64,000 bases of DNA from contig CACVBU010000865.1 of assembly GCA_902728285.1 (NCBI GenBank), positions 2,554,842 through 2,618,841 on the forward strand, read 5' to 3'. The position numbers were made by a program, and so were the translations under genes. Each line of letters opens with the position of its first letter. Within the stretch, counting starts at the first letter, position 1. This document shows positions 44,401-54,900 of the stretch, piece by piece. A model generated the notes under the pieces. It was given only the letters and a program-made list of their open reading frames with translations, ran no database searches and was not told the origin of the DNA. The DNA comes from Clytia hemisphaerica (Eukaryota > Cnidaria > Hydrozoa > Leptothecata > Clytiidae).

Positions 44401-47400
44401 TCCAATAATCTACCCAAAATAAGTTCGATGATTCGGCTCTGCCTTGAAATGGGTATAGCCTAAAGTAAAGAAAAATTGCCTTTCATTAAATAAACTCTTA
44501 GCCATCGTATTGAGTTGAATAAAATACTTATACAGGATTGCTACAGGTTTACCAAGCTGAAAATTCCAGACTCTTAGTTTCAAAAGCCACATTGGTCCAA
44601 ATTTTTTACCTGAAAATGCATGTTTGCAACAAATGAGTACCTTTTCTTGACATATAGACGAAGCCATATTTGCAAGTCTTTGCTCCTCACAAACGCATGT
44701 ACGTCATGTATATGCTCCTAAAACAATTGAAAATCGGAGAAGGATATGTTACAAAAGGGCATTAAATTAAGTTGAAAGAGAGCAAAATTGGTTCAATTGG
44801 TTCAGAACAATTCAGAACAATAGTTCTGAAAAACATGTATTTATTTACTTCTAGTTTGTCCAAGAAACTCTCTCGTGATTTCTTCATTGATTCATCCAAG
44901 TCTTCTTTACTCAACACCTTGATGACAATCTCACCAAAAACACCCAGCACACCATTGCGCATTGTGTACGACTAAAGAGATAAAGAATAAAGATATTACT
45001 CAGGAAAGGTCTTTAGGAGAGACAAACTCTTTAATTGTCACATTGTCATCTAGATCTTTATTTCATAAATGTATATAAGAGACATATTAATATATTTTGG
45101 ATTTAACACAGGTTAAATTGCGGTTTAACTTTTATTTGATAAGCGCTATATACAGTATTCGAATGGCTGGGTGGCCGCCCTCCGCCAACTGAGTCTACTT
45201 TTCTAATAGCCATGTGACGTCATGTTCAAAATGGCCATCACATCTCCCTGTTCAAGTCGACGCTCTAACTGAAAGCTGACAGGATGAAATATTTTACCTC
45301 CCTCCCTCCCTGCAGTTATGGTTGTAGGCGATCCTCATTTATTCATACTAATATTGCAGTTATGGGGACAAATTTTCCCCAAAACTTTTATTCGAGGATT
45401 AGCCATAATTTCATGCCGAACTTATATCTAACGACTCACACTTACTTCTAAGCCGTCTGACTACTTGATTGGTTTCTACTCCTAATGTAGGTCATAGGCA
45501 AATGGAAAGTTAAACATATGTAGTATATTGCATCTTCATATTACGGTAAAGAAATTTTGTTTTGTTCCTCGAATTAGTATATTTTTTTTGTTTTTAGCTG
45601 GGATCTGGGAGTCTGGGCTGAAGGTGGGAATTTTAGGATAAGGTGGGACCTGAATTTTCAGGTGGGACCTGGAACCCCCTTGCACACTATGCAGTAAATA
45701 GAGGATTAATCCAAAGGGATTTGATATAAATACCGGGTGCGCCACAAAAAAGTTTCTCTCTTTGAAACTGATTTTCTCAAAGTCTAAAAATTTAAAAATA
45801 ACCAATACTTTTTCATTGGAAAGAAGAAAGATAAACTTAAATTTTGATGGGTCATTTATCAAATTCGATTCATTAGATCAAAAGTCATGCTCAATCAGGC
45901 TCAATTAAATAAAAAAGTTACTTTCGGAAAGTGCTCAAAAACGTTAAAAATCGACCTATCAAATTAAACAGAAGCATACATCAGCAATTTCGTTTCAGTC
46001 ATTAAAAATGATAATTAGCTGTCTAAATGACTTTTTGTTTTTTAAAGGAAGGTTGAATTTCAATGAAAAGAAGGAAATTCGTCGAAAAAGGCCAAAAATT
46101 CTGATAAAATTCATAAAAATACATCAAATATGGGTTTCGAGGTAGATCCAGCCTTACATGGACTTTATCCAGTCTAGAACCAAAAATCGGAGAGAAATTT
46201 TGGTAAAAATAAATTAAATTGATTTTGATGAAGATTTAAAACCTATTCGACCCTTCATTTTCAAAATTTATGTGTTATATTTATGTTTTCGAGCACTTTC
46301 TGAAAGTAACTTTTTTTTTTCAATTGAGCATAACTTTTGATCTAATAAACCAAATTTTATAAATGACCCATCAAAATTTAAGCTTATCTTTCTTCTTTCC
46401 AATGAAAAAGGATTGGTTATTTTTAAATTTTTAGACTTCGAGAAAATTCACTTTAAAGAGAGATACTTTTTTGTGGCGCACCCGGTAGGTTGGTGAATTC
46501 AGAAGATCGGGCTATCAGGCCATCTATTAACCCCTATATTGACATTTTACATTTTATAAGCCAGTTGAAAAAATAAATCACAACACTTACATCACCATCG
46601 AGATGAGCCATCAACAAACTGATGTTTGGGAGCACTTGGTTTGGTATTTTATCAGCTAATTCTACCAAGAACTGTGAGAAAGCTCGCGTGCCACTCGTAT
46701 CACGTGATAAGTCCGACGATTCCATTCGACCAATCTCCCTAAGAAAAAAGTACATAAAAATACAAAGAATAGTAAGTAAGAACAACAACAAAATAAAATA
46801 TTCGTCCGGTGCCTTTGTGTAATAAACCCTACCTAATGACATCACTGACAAGGTTTTTGGCTCCAAAATCAGTGACGAAAGTGGTGATAGCTTGTGCAAG
46901 AGGCGACACCAGATGCTCGAAATGTTGCAGCAGCTGAATCATTTTCATACTGGCACCTGAAATCAAAATGGCTTAAAATGTTACCTTAATCCCATTAATT
47001 TTTGCTCACTAGGCTGTGCGAAGTGTGCGTGAATTAGTGATTATTATGTGTTGGAATGCATCTTAGCGCTCTTTTTAAGAAACGAGTCCTCTAATTAGGG
47101 TAAGCCATAGATTCGCTGGATTGCAGGATTGGGATTCAAGCGTCTTTTTTTGGTTTCAATTTGTTTATACATTGTTCATACCATTTCTGGTGCTATAAAT
47201 AATTCCAAGAACTTGAAAAAAAAACAGAGAAAGGGAGTTTTTTTTACAATTTGTGATCTTCGTAAACTTAGCAGAAAAAAAAAGACTTTTGCAATATAAA
47301 AATTTAGTGAATTCATGTAACCTTGCATTCGTTTTTGGTTTGGGATCGTTAAAAATTGATTTCCTAAGTTTCTAGAACACCTAGCAGTCTGTGCCACTAA

Positions 47401-50400
47401 CTCGATCGGGAAGATTCTTCCAAAATTGGAAGATTCTTCCGTAATGGGAAGAATCTTCCCGAACGGGAAATTAACTTAACACCCAAACGGGTTAACGGAC
47501 TTCCAGATCGGGAAGAAACGAGGAACTAAGGAAAACTCGATCGGGTTGGAACTTCCCGTTTGGGAAGTTTACGCAGTTTTTTCACAATTTAACAAGATTT
47601 CTACGGTAAAGTCAACTTTTCTTTCGGTGAAAAACCTTAAAATTTGATGATTCTTCACCTCCAAAAAGTTTCAACTTTCGCCGGTCATCGTACAGCTTCG
47701 CCAAGATTCAGTCAATTTTCAACTTCCCAAAGAGGAAGAATCTTCCAAAACGGGCAGAAAAAAATAGAGTAAGCTCTAGTTTAGACGGCCCACTTTTTGC
47801 CCTGCCTATTCTAATTGCGAATTAAAGAGGGCATAAAGTGGGCCGTCTAAAGTGATGCATAGCCCTCTTTTGACGTCAATGCAATGTCTTCTTTCAAACC
47901 TTTCCAAGCAAAGATTTTAACAACCAACTTTGTGCCCTCTTTCTGCCTACTCTAACAATTAGAATAGGCAGGGCAGAAAGTCGGCCGTCTAAACTAGAGC
48001 TAAGTTCTTCCCGTTCGGGAAGGTTCTTCCCATTTCGGAAGAATCTTCCCGATCGAGTTAGTGGCACAGACTGCCTAGTCCATAAGATCCGGTGTTTAAA
48101 ATTTGATCCAAATACAATGAGGGGACTGGGAACCAGTCAAAGTGTGCAATATGCTGGCAATTTGAATCCTAAAAAGGGGAAATTCCCAAATTAGCATCAA
48201 GGCCTTGCCCGTATTGATAACGGTTTTTCTTAAGATTTGCTTTATGTTATGTAATCTTTCAAGATCTTTTGGTTTGAAGTCAATATCTTCTTTCAATTTT
48301 TTTTACAAAGCTTTTTTCGAATCCTGAATCCGAATCTGAATCTTTGAATCCAAATCCTAGAATCCAGCGAATTTACCTTAAATATATGCCTGGGATGTAA
48401 GAAATGGTTAAAATGCAAACTAAAAGTGAGCAAAACTCCTGATTTCATAGTTTTTTGCCCTCTTTAACTACGTTTCTCATCAAAAACACTTAAAAAAATT
48501 TCCCAGAAATTACAAGATGCACAAAAATTAAAGAATATCCTAAAGGCGTGAAAATAAAAGGTAAATACTAAGGTATTGCATTATCGATTAATGCCCTTGC
48601 TCTTTCATACATAACGTTTGTAAAAACCACTATTTGTTAAAAATGGTTCAAATGTTCAAGAGTATTGCATTCAGTGCAAAAGGTAAAATGATCTATATTA
48701 AATTCGAGCCCAAAATAAGCATAATTTTTGGAATCAGCACTTAAATAATGTCCAAAATGTACTTGAGGAACACTGGAGAAAGTGAAAAATGAAAAATGAA
48801 CATCATCCTACTCTGGTAGGAAGTAGACGAAATGTCCTAAAATAGATGTACTGGATGCACAATTAATGTTGTCTCTAACCTAGTTGATGTTTATATCGTT
48901 TGATGAGCTGGCCGAGGATGTTGATCACCAATTCTTTATCTTCTTTTTGACGAACCACGACAGGATTTTCCAGTATTTTGTAACATACGGAACTGAACAA
49001 ACTGAAAAAGAAATTAGAAGAAGGTATTCCGGATATTCAACATCAATATTTTATGTCCAACTATATAAACTATACAACTTTGTAATCATATGTTAATAAA
49101 CTTTTTAATAAGCAGATAATCGCTGTGTCATTACAGAGCCTTATAGCATAAAACTTTTCTTTAAACGAAACCTTAAGATATGAAATCAAAAAGGACATGT
49201 AGAAGAAAAAGTGAAAAACAAATTACTTGGCGAATTCTTCTTCTACAATGGGTGGATCCCACAATCTTTGGAGTTCAAGTTGCAAAAATTGGTTGATAAC
49301 ACTCAACACCTGATTCCTCTCTTTGGACCAGTCCCATGATTGATGCGACTTCTTCTTAGATCCTTTACCTCTCTAAAGTAAAGAGTAAAATCTGATTGGT
49401 TTGAACATTTTTAAAAGCAATTTCCTAAAGAGATTAAATAGAGGTTATTGTTTACATGCAAACAATGCCCCCCAAACAAACAAAAAAACAAATCAAATAA
49501 TATGAAAAAACATCACCATGTATATTATATTGACCCTACGGGCACCCACATCATCTTTTAAAATATTACACATTTACAGAGTTTTAAGATTTTAATCTCA
49601 TTTGGTCAAAAGCGAAAGGTACTAAAGAATGTACAGAACCTCAAAAATAATTAATACACACATTGAAGTTGAGAACAAAGAGAAAAATCACCTTTGTAAT
49701 ATCGGTATTCATGTCAGGTTTCGCAGCTTCACTTTCAAATTCCTCAATCAATTGCGTCAAAATATAAATTTCCATCTGAAATTCTAAAGAGAATCAAGTC
49801 AAATAAAATAAAATGCAAATAAATTGTGGTGATTCATGATTTGTTTTGAAAAAGGGATCAATTATACAGGAAGACAACGAATATTTTGAAAATTACAATA
49901 GCTTTAAATAAAATACTGTACTCCTTTGTATTAGTTGAGTGGATTCCCTTGAGAACGGACCGAGGCCGAAACATGTAGGGGAAAATCAAAATATAATAAG
50001 CCGCATCCTTTTTCACTGTTCAACATATTAGTACTGGCGCTACATGAAGATTTTCTAAGCATAATGAGCCTCAGCCAGAAATTAATGTATGTTTATAAAG
50101 CAAAATTTAAATTGTCTTTTTATTCACTTATTCTTCTTCAAACAACCGCTTTTTGTGTTAACTATAGAATGTCTCTAAAAGTACTTTATGCCTTGAAATC
50201 TAATTATCATTACCTTGACTGTATTTAGATGACTCTTTCGTAGTTCAATATCCATACCTTCTGGATCAAGAATCATTGGAAGAGAATTCATGTGTATTGT
50301 AACATCTAAATAACAATTGAATGAGCTAGTAAGTATGAATGAACATAAACACATTGTATAATGTTGTGTCCTATCATAACTTTATCTAAATCTCTAAAAA

Positions 50401-51241
50401 CAAGGTCAACATACTCTGTAGCACCATCTCCCATGCTTGTTGTTTGATTTCCTCTTGAAGACGTGTCAAATGGCTGAAAAATAAAACAGAAGTTTGTTAC
50501 TTTTATAATATAATAAAATATACTACTGTAGACCTTTTTATTAGAGATCAAAAGTAAAAAAGAAAGAATTTCGGCTGATTTTCATTTCCACTTTGACTTT
50601 TTTTATGATTTTAATAAAAAGGTGTACTATACACTACCTGTAGTGCAATTATAAAATGAAAACAAAAATTTATTCAGTGTCCAAAAAAAATCTTTACATA
50701 TTTCTATTTCTGAAGTACAATAACAGTTTTGCATATATTTTGTGTTTTATGCAGTTTTTTTTATTAAAATTTCATCCGACCTTGCTCAAATTTATATTGA
50801 GAAACAGTTTTTCCAAACAGGAATTTCAACTTACTGTAATACACTGTAGAATACATCAAATTGTTTGAGAATTGCAGTGGGGCCATCATTTCTGTAGTCA
50901 ATGTTACAATCTGAGTTTGTTAAAAAAAAAAAGATTATCAGATTGACAAATGATTGATTGATACCATAAAAATGTATTTTTCATTTTCTGAATATAAAAA
51001 GTAAAAACTAAATGTCATGATTCATGAATGACCATATTTGTAGATTAAAAATAAAGAATCAGGCTTTTAAATGCAACATTGATGAGAAGAGCTCTTGCGA
51101 GCATTACAAATAACATCTTTTACCTTCCAGTTTTTCTCCAAGCTTTGCAGGTTCATATATCTTTCTAACTCCATAACCATCTGCAGCTTGATTGCTCAAA
51201 AGATGTTCTTTGTTCAAAGGTATAACAAAGTCACAATCCAT
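35419..51241 (-). CDS. NCAPD2: Condensin complex subunit 1 (NCAPD2), 31 exons
   Basis: HEAT-repeat subunit of condensin I, which loads with SMC2/SMC4 on mitotic chromosomes. Exons from the ATG: 51241-51124, 50910-50835, 50473-50415, 50305-50214, 49775-49692, 49372-49227, 49001-48880, 46956-46833, 46738-46591, 44971-44849, 44717-44610, 44459-44325, 44193-44094, 43361-43196, 42966-42760, 42480-42431, 42086-41962, 41769-41516, 41314-41230, 41100-40572, 40179-39902, 39311-39212, 38760-38637, 38460-38409, 38164-38061, 37664-37487, 37340-37246, 37107-37027, 36667-36484, 36314-36203, 35720-35419. All junctions are GT-AG and phases agree, giving 1,486 aa (human about 1,400). Hallmarks: GPTAILKQFDVFYSVL near the N-terminus, an acidic middle (exons 14-15), FRFPNLIEPWTPNLYAR and NALYNIAPDIISRLSDP in the Cnd1 HEAT region, and a basic tail. 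Exons 11, 16 and the start of exon 20 are the least certain. Confidence 0.93.
38837..38871. repeat. Perfect 35-bp palindrome with 8-bp flanking repeat
   Basis: Two perfect 17-bp arms (CATGGCGTTCTAAATTA and its inverse) surround one G. The palindrome is flanked by an exact 8-bp direct repeat, ACTAAATA (38829-38836 and 38872-38879). It lies in the NCAPD2 intron 77 bp upstream of the exon at 38760. The flanking repeat looks like a hAT-type target duplication, so this may be a minimal insertion or the remnant of a deleted element. Confidence 0.8.
40246..40448. mobile_element. MITE of CCRGGTG family, TA target, copy A
   Basis: Long TIRs: CCAGGTACACCATAAATAAG at the left and the inverse CTTATTTATGATGCACCCGG at the right, continuing to about 38 bp. 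TA flanks at 40244-40245 and 40449-40450. It lies in the NCAPD2 intron between exons 20 and 21. TA duplications suggest a Tc1/mariner-type transposase. Confidence 0.8.
43610..44073. mobile_element. MITE of CCRGGTG family, TA target, copy B
   Basis: Ends CCAGGTGTTTCAAAAGTG and, inverted, CTTTTGAAACACCCGG, with TA on both sides (43608-43609 and 44074-44075). The 464-bp interior is an imperfect inverted repeat (for example TCTAAACTTTTCCCCATCAG against its inverse near 43,995). It starts about 20 bp inside the NCAPD2 intron after the 44193-44094 exon. Confidence 0.8.
45520..45691. mobile_element. Partial copy of the composite transposon left end
   Basis: Inverted copy of 11,699-11,876: TGCACACTATG at 45,681-45,691 is the terminal sequence, followed inward by the GGTGGGACC blocks and GGGAATTTTAGGATAAGG and ending near TATTGCATCTTCATATTACG. 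The internal motif array is absent. It lies in an NCAPD2 intron 41 bp from the next MITE. Confidence 0.8.
45733..46485. mobile_element. MITE of CCRGGTG family, TA target, copy C
   Basis: Ends CCGGGTGCGCCACAAAAAAG and the inverse TTTTTTGTGGCGCACCCGG. TA flanks at 45731-45732 and 46486-46487. The 753-bp body is largely a diverged inverted repeat: AATACTTTTTCATTGGAAAG and TCAAAATTTAAGCTTATCTT recur in mirror order. It is in the NCAPD2 intron between exons 9 and 10. Confidence 0.85.
47385..48073. mobile_element. hAT-like MITE (CAG...CTG, 5-bp target)
   Basis: Ends CAGTCTGTGCCACTAACTCG and the exact inverse, continuing through ATCGGGAAGATTCTTCC repeats. The 5-bp duplication CCTAG is at 47380-47384 and 48074-48078. 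The arms are built from CGGGAAGATTCTTCC-type palindromic words. CAG/CTG ends with 5-bp targets fit a hAT subgroup. It lies in the NCAPD2 intron between exons 7 and 8 and carries a second MITE at 47,773-48,000. Confidence 0.85.
47773..48000. mobile_element. Nested MITE, Harbinger-like (TAA target)
   Basis: Begins GCTCTAGTTTAGACGGCC and ends GGCCGTCTAAACTAGAGC; TAA flanks both sides (47770-47772 and 48001-48003). The 228-bp body is related to 27,798-28,198. A three-base TWA target is typical of PIF/Harbinger. Confidence 0.82.
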
Positions 51242-51430
51242 TTCAAATCATTCAATTAACTTTCTTTCCTATAATACAAACATTTAAAGTTTACAGCTAA
51301 ACAGCTGGAAAACTTATAAGTGTTGAGCCCAGAAAAAATAAGTATATTATTAAATGGATACTGGAGTTTAGGTTGACTTGTATTAGCCTAGTAGATATTT
51401 GTTCAACATTAGATAACAATTACAAACAAA
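51242..51430. promoter_or_regulatory. Probable shared promoter of two divergent genes
   Basis: 189 bp separate the NCAPD2 start codon (minus strand) from the first Met of the plus-strand exon at 51,431. Head-to-head spacing this short suggests a bidirectional promoter. No TATA box is convincing on either strand. Untranslated sequence of both genes must lie here. Confidence 0.4.
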
Positions 51431-51532
51431 ATGGCATTGGGTCACATGCCTCTAAATAGGCGTCAGTCATCAGTCAATGTCCAACTGAAAAAGCCATCTG
51501 GCCGACTGAAAATTTTTTGTATTGGTCATGAT
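51431..51532 (+). CDS. Possible first exon of a Ras-like GTPase gene
   Basis: The 34 codons starting MALGHMPLNRRQSSVNVQLK continue to RLKIFCIGHD and stop at GAT/gtaaga, a strong donor, in phase 0. A basic N-terminus, then a beta strand ending in G-x-D, is how RERG/RASL-type small GTPases lead into the P-loop GxxxxGK(S/T); the rest of the P-loop would be on exon 2. No such exon was found before the window end, so the assignment is a hypothesis. The Copia element starts 54 bp after the donor and would lie in intron 1. Confidence 0.4.
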
Positions 51533-51591
51533 GTAAGAATGAAAAGAGGAACACCCCTGTCTCTTACTCTATTCTTTATCAAAGTGATTTC

Positions 51592-51686
51592 TGTAAAATT
51601 GGTTACTCACCATTTATCATAGTTGGACATCAACCAACAGGATCACTTCTTTATTTAATTATTCGACTAGAAGAACAATGTTAACA
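51592..51686 (-). repeat. Copia 3' LTR (95 bp)
   Basis: On the plus strand it reads TGTAAAATTGGTTACTCACC at its start and ends ATGTTAACA. It matches 56343-56437. The minus strand includes AATAAA, a possible polyadenylation signal. Confidence 0.93.
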
Positions 51687-51901
51687 GCTTCCGGCCGGAC
51701 GAATCTTGTATTGATCGACATATTTGTGATCCAGTGTTGTACGTAGTGTTGTAACATAACGTAACGAAACATAAGTGTGTGTATCTTGAATCTGAGACCA
51801 AATCAATCTCAAAAGTGTTTCTGCAGCAATAACATAATGTCAACAGAAGTTTAATGTTCAATACCAACAATATTTACACTATATACATTTGGCGGGTCTT
51901 C

Positions 51902-54900
51902 TTATTGACTTGGAAGGCCAGCTTCACCAGCCAACACCTTCATCAATAAGGCAGCAGATGCTGTAGATTTTGTTAAGCAATCTGCCAGTTGTTTTGAGGC
52001 AGGAACCCATTCAATCGTAATGAGTTTGCCTTGAATCATTTCTCGTAAACAGCAAAGGTCAATCATAAGACCTTTATCTTCAACAACTGTAGATGTGTGA
52101 ACAGTGTCTCTCAGTGATTTACTGTCTGTTATACAAACAGTCGGAAATGTTGATTGTTCTGAATCATAAATCTCACAGAGTAGTGCTTTAATTAATGCTG
52201 CATGTTCCACTGCTTCCTGTAGCGCAAGAGTCTCAGCAGCAAGTGGACTTTTCACAACACGTTTTACTTTCTTTGAAGTCCAGACGATTGGCGCAGAGTG
52301 TCCATTTTCACCTTTAATCAGGATAATGAAACCTCCTTGAGACTTAAATCCCGGAAGATTAGCGTGTGATGCGTCACTATAAGCATACAACGTTGACTTT
52401 GTAACATCACCAATATTAGGTAAGTGGATCTGAGCAGTTGAATTTTGAAGCTTTCGAAGATACTTGTTCGCTAATCGTATGTCATCTGTTGTACCATCTT
52501 TAACACGATTACTTAAATCACACGACGCAAAAGCTAAATCAGGGCGTGTTTGTTTTGACACCCATTGTATCTGACCAATTAAAGCTTTCAGTTGTAACTT
52601 TTCCTCTTGAGTAAGATTACGTTTTGATGTATCTTTCAATTCAATAGGTTGAAGTGTCTTAATGTAGTCATTCTGATGCATTGCTACGAACTCTCCTGTC
52701 TGGTTGATGTCCAATCCTAAGTACTGGAAAGTTGAAAACGACTCTTTGCTTAAATCAAATGATTTCTGAACATGTGATACAATTTTCTCATGGAACAGGC
52801 GTGTTCCAGCGTAGAAGAAATCGTCAACATGACAACATAAAACACCTTGAAGCTTTCCTTTGTTTCTCCAAAAGAATAACGCTTGGTCATATTTGCTTCT
52901 TGTGGCACCAGCTTTAACTAGTTCCTCAGCAGCTTTAAGATACCACGAGCGAGGGGCATCATTTAAACCGTAAACAGTACGTTTTAATTTCCAAAGTTTT
53001 GAGGTATTCGCCTCTCTTGGCGGTTGAATGAAAACTTCGCGATTAATTGGACACCCTTGCAGAAAAGCAGCTTTAATGTCCATAGAGTGTATTTTCCACG
53101 AATTGCTCACGGCAATTGTTGATACGAGACGAAGGTTTTCCTTACAGATAGTTGGGGAGTCGGTACGAATTTCAGTAGTGATTTCCTCAAAACCACGAGC
53201 GACTAACCTTGCTTTCACGGTGTTGGTGTCCTTGTCAGATTTCTCGGTAATAACCCATCTGGTCGATACTGTCTCTTGACCTTCATTGTCAACCTCCTCA
53301 TAGACATTGTACTCGATCCATTTCTCTAGTTCCTTTTGTTTAGCTGCTAATACGTGAGGGTTGTTACTGGAACTGTAAAGGACTTCTCCTTCAAGTGGCT
53401 GCCATTCAATATTTTCAAAATCAACGCACTTAATAACACCCGACACTAAATTTTTAACATTAAACCAATGTTTATTCTTGCCATTAGCTTTTCCAGCTCG
53501 ATTAACAGCGATAAACTTTTCTTCCTTATTGGTATCTGGGTCAATGAACAAAATCTGCTGTCCAATACGAGGAAGCCGAATTTGTTGAGAGTTACTTTTA
53601 TTTCTATGATCAGTCTTTTTCTTATCTCCCACCGGTTGTGTTGTTTCAACTGTTTGGATCTCTGATATCTTTTTGTCAGGTTTAGGAAGCTTAGGCTCTG
53701 CGATCGGGTTTTCAACTGGAATCATAACTGTTTCATTACTAACAATATCGATGTCGAATAGCTCTGGAATGGGTACATGTGGTTGTTCATCTTCATCTGG
53801 TACGATAAGTATTTCCTTTGGTGATGATCCCGACTTTTCCTTATTTGCTTTGGTCAAATGGCATGGACTTACTCGTAAAACATTTCCTCCGTGACGCACA
53901 ACAACAACTTTTCCGTCAATTCCGATAATGGTACCTGGACCATGCCAATCCTTGTCTGAATTTCGTTTGTAATAGACTGTATCTCCATTATTAAACTCCT
54001 TGCTCGTTGTTGTTCGTGTTTGACGTGATAACGCTGTTTTGATTCTTTTACTGGATTCAGCTTGGATAAATGCCCTTCTAGCAGAGTGAAGAGCATTCAA
54101 ATGTTCAGCAACAAGTTCACTTGACGTTTTCGTTCGAAGGGCTGGTAACTGAGATGTTAACGTGGACGGAAGATTTGGGTTACGGCCGAAGACTAACTGA
54201 TTAGGACTGTATCCCAAGTTGTTGGACAAAGCATTTTTCGCACTTACAGCCCAAACAAGTGCATTCTGTATGGAGCACTGAGTGTCAGCAACAATTTTGT
54301 GGATCATGTTTCCTAGAGTGGCATTATGTCTCTCGACTACCCCATTTGACCATGGTGATTCAGCAGCTGTAGAAGCTATCGATACATCTAAAAGTTCTGC
54401 TACATCACGAAGCAGTTCATTGTTAAACTCTCCTCCATTGTCAGCAAAGATTGATTGTGGTGAACCGAAAATAGCAACCCAGTGTTTCAAGATTTCGTCA
54501 ACTATCACCTCCTTGTGTTTGGATTTGATGACGGACGCCGCAGAGTAGCGAGTAAATAAATCGATCATATGAAAAACAATGTACTTTTTATCGTTAATGG
54601 TGATGAACTTTAAATCCATTGCAAGGCAACCATTAAATTCTTTGGAAAGCGATAACGATACGACAGGTCTGGCTCTGGCTTTTCGGTAACGGGTACAAAT
54701 GTCACATTCCTCTGTAACTTGATCGATAAGTCTCAATAACTCGTCATCTTTGATTTCTGCATCTTTTACGATAGTTTTCAGTTTTGTGGAATCAACAGGA
54801 TGTCCAAACTGTTTATGTAGCTTAACAGCAATAGACTTTTTCTCCTCTTTCGACTTTGTGTTTAAATCATTTATTGTAAGATATAACTCGATTGGTGCTT

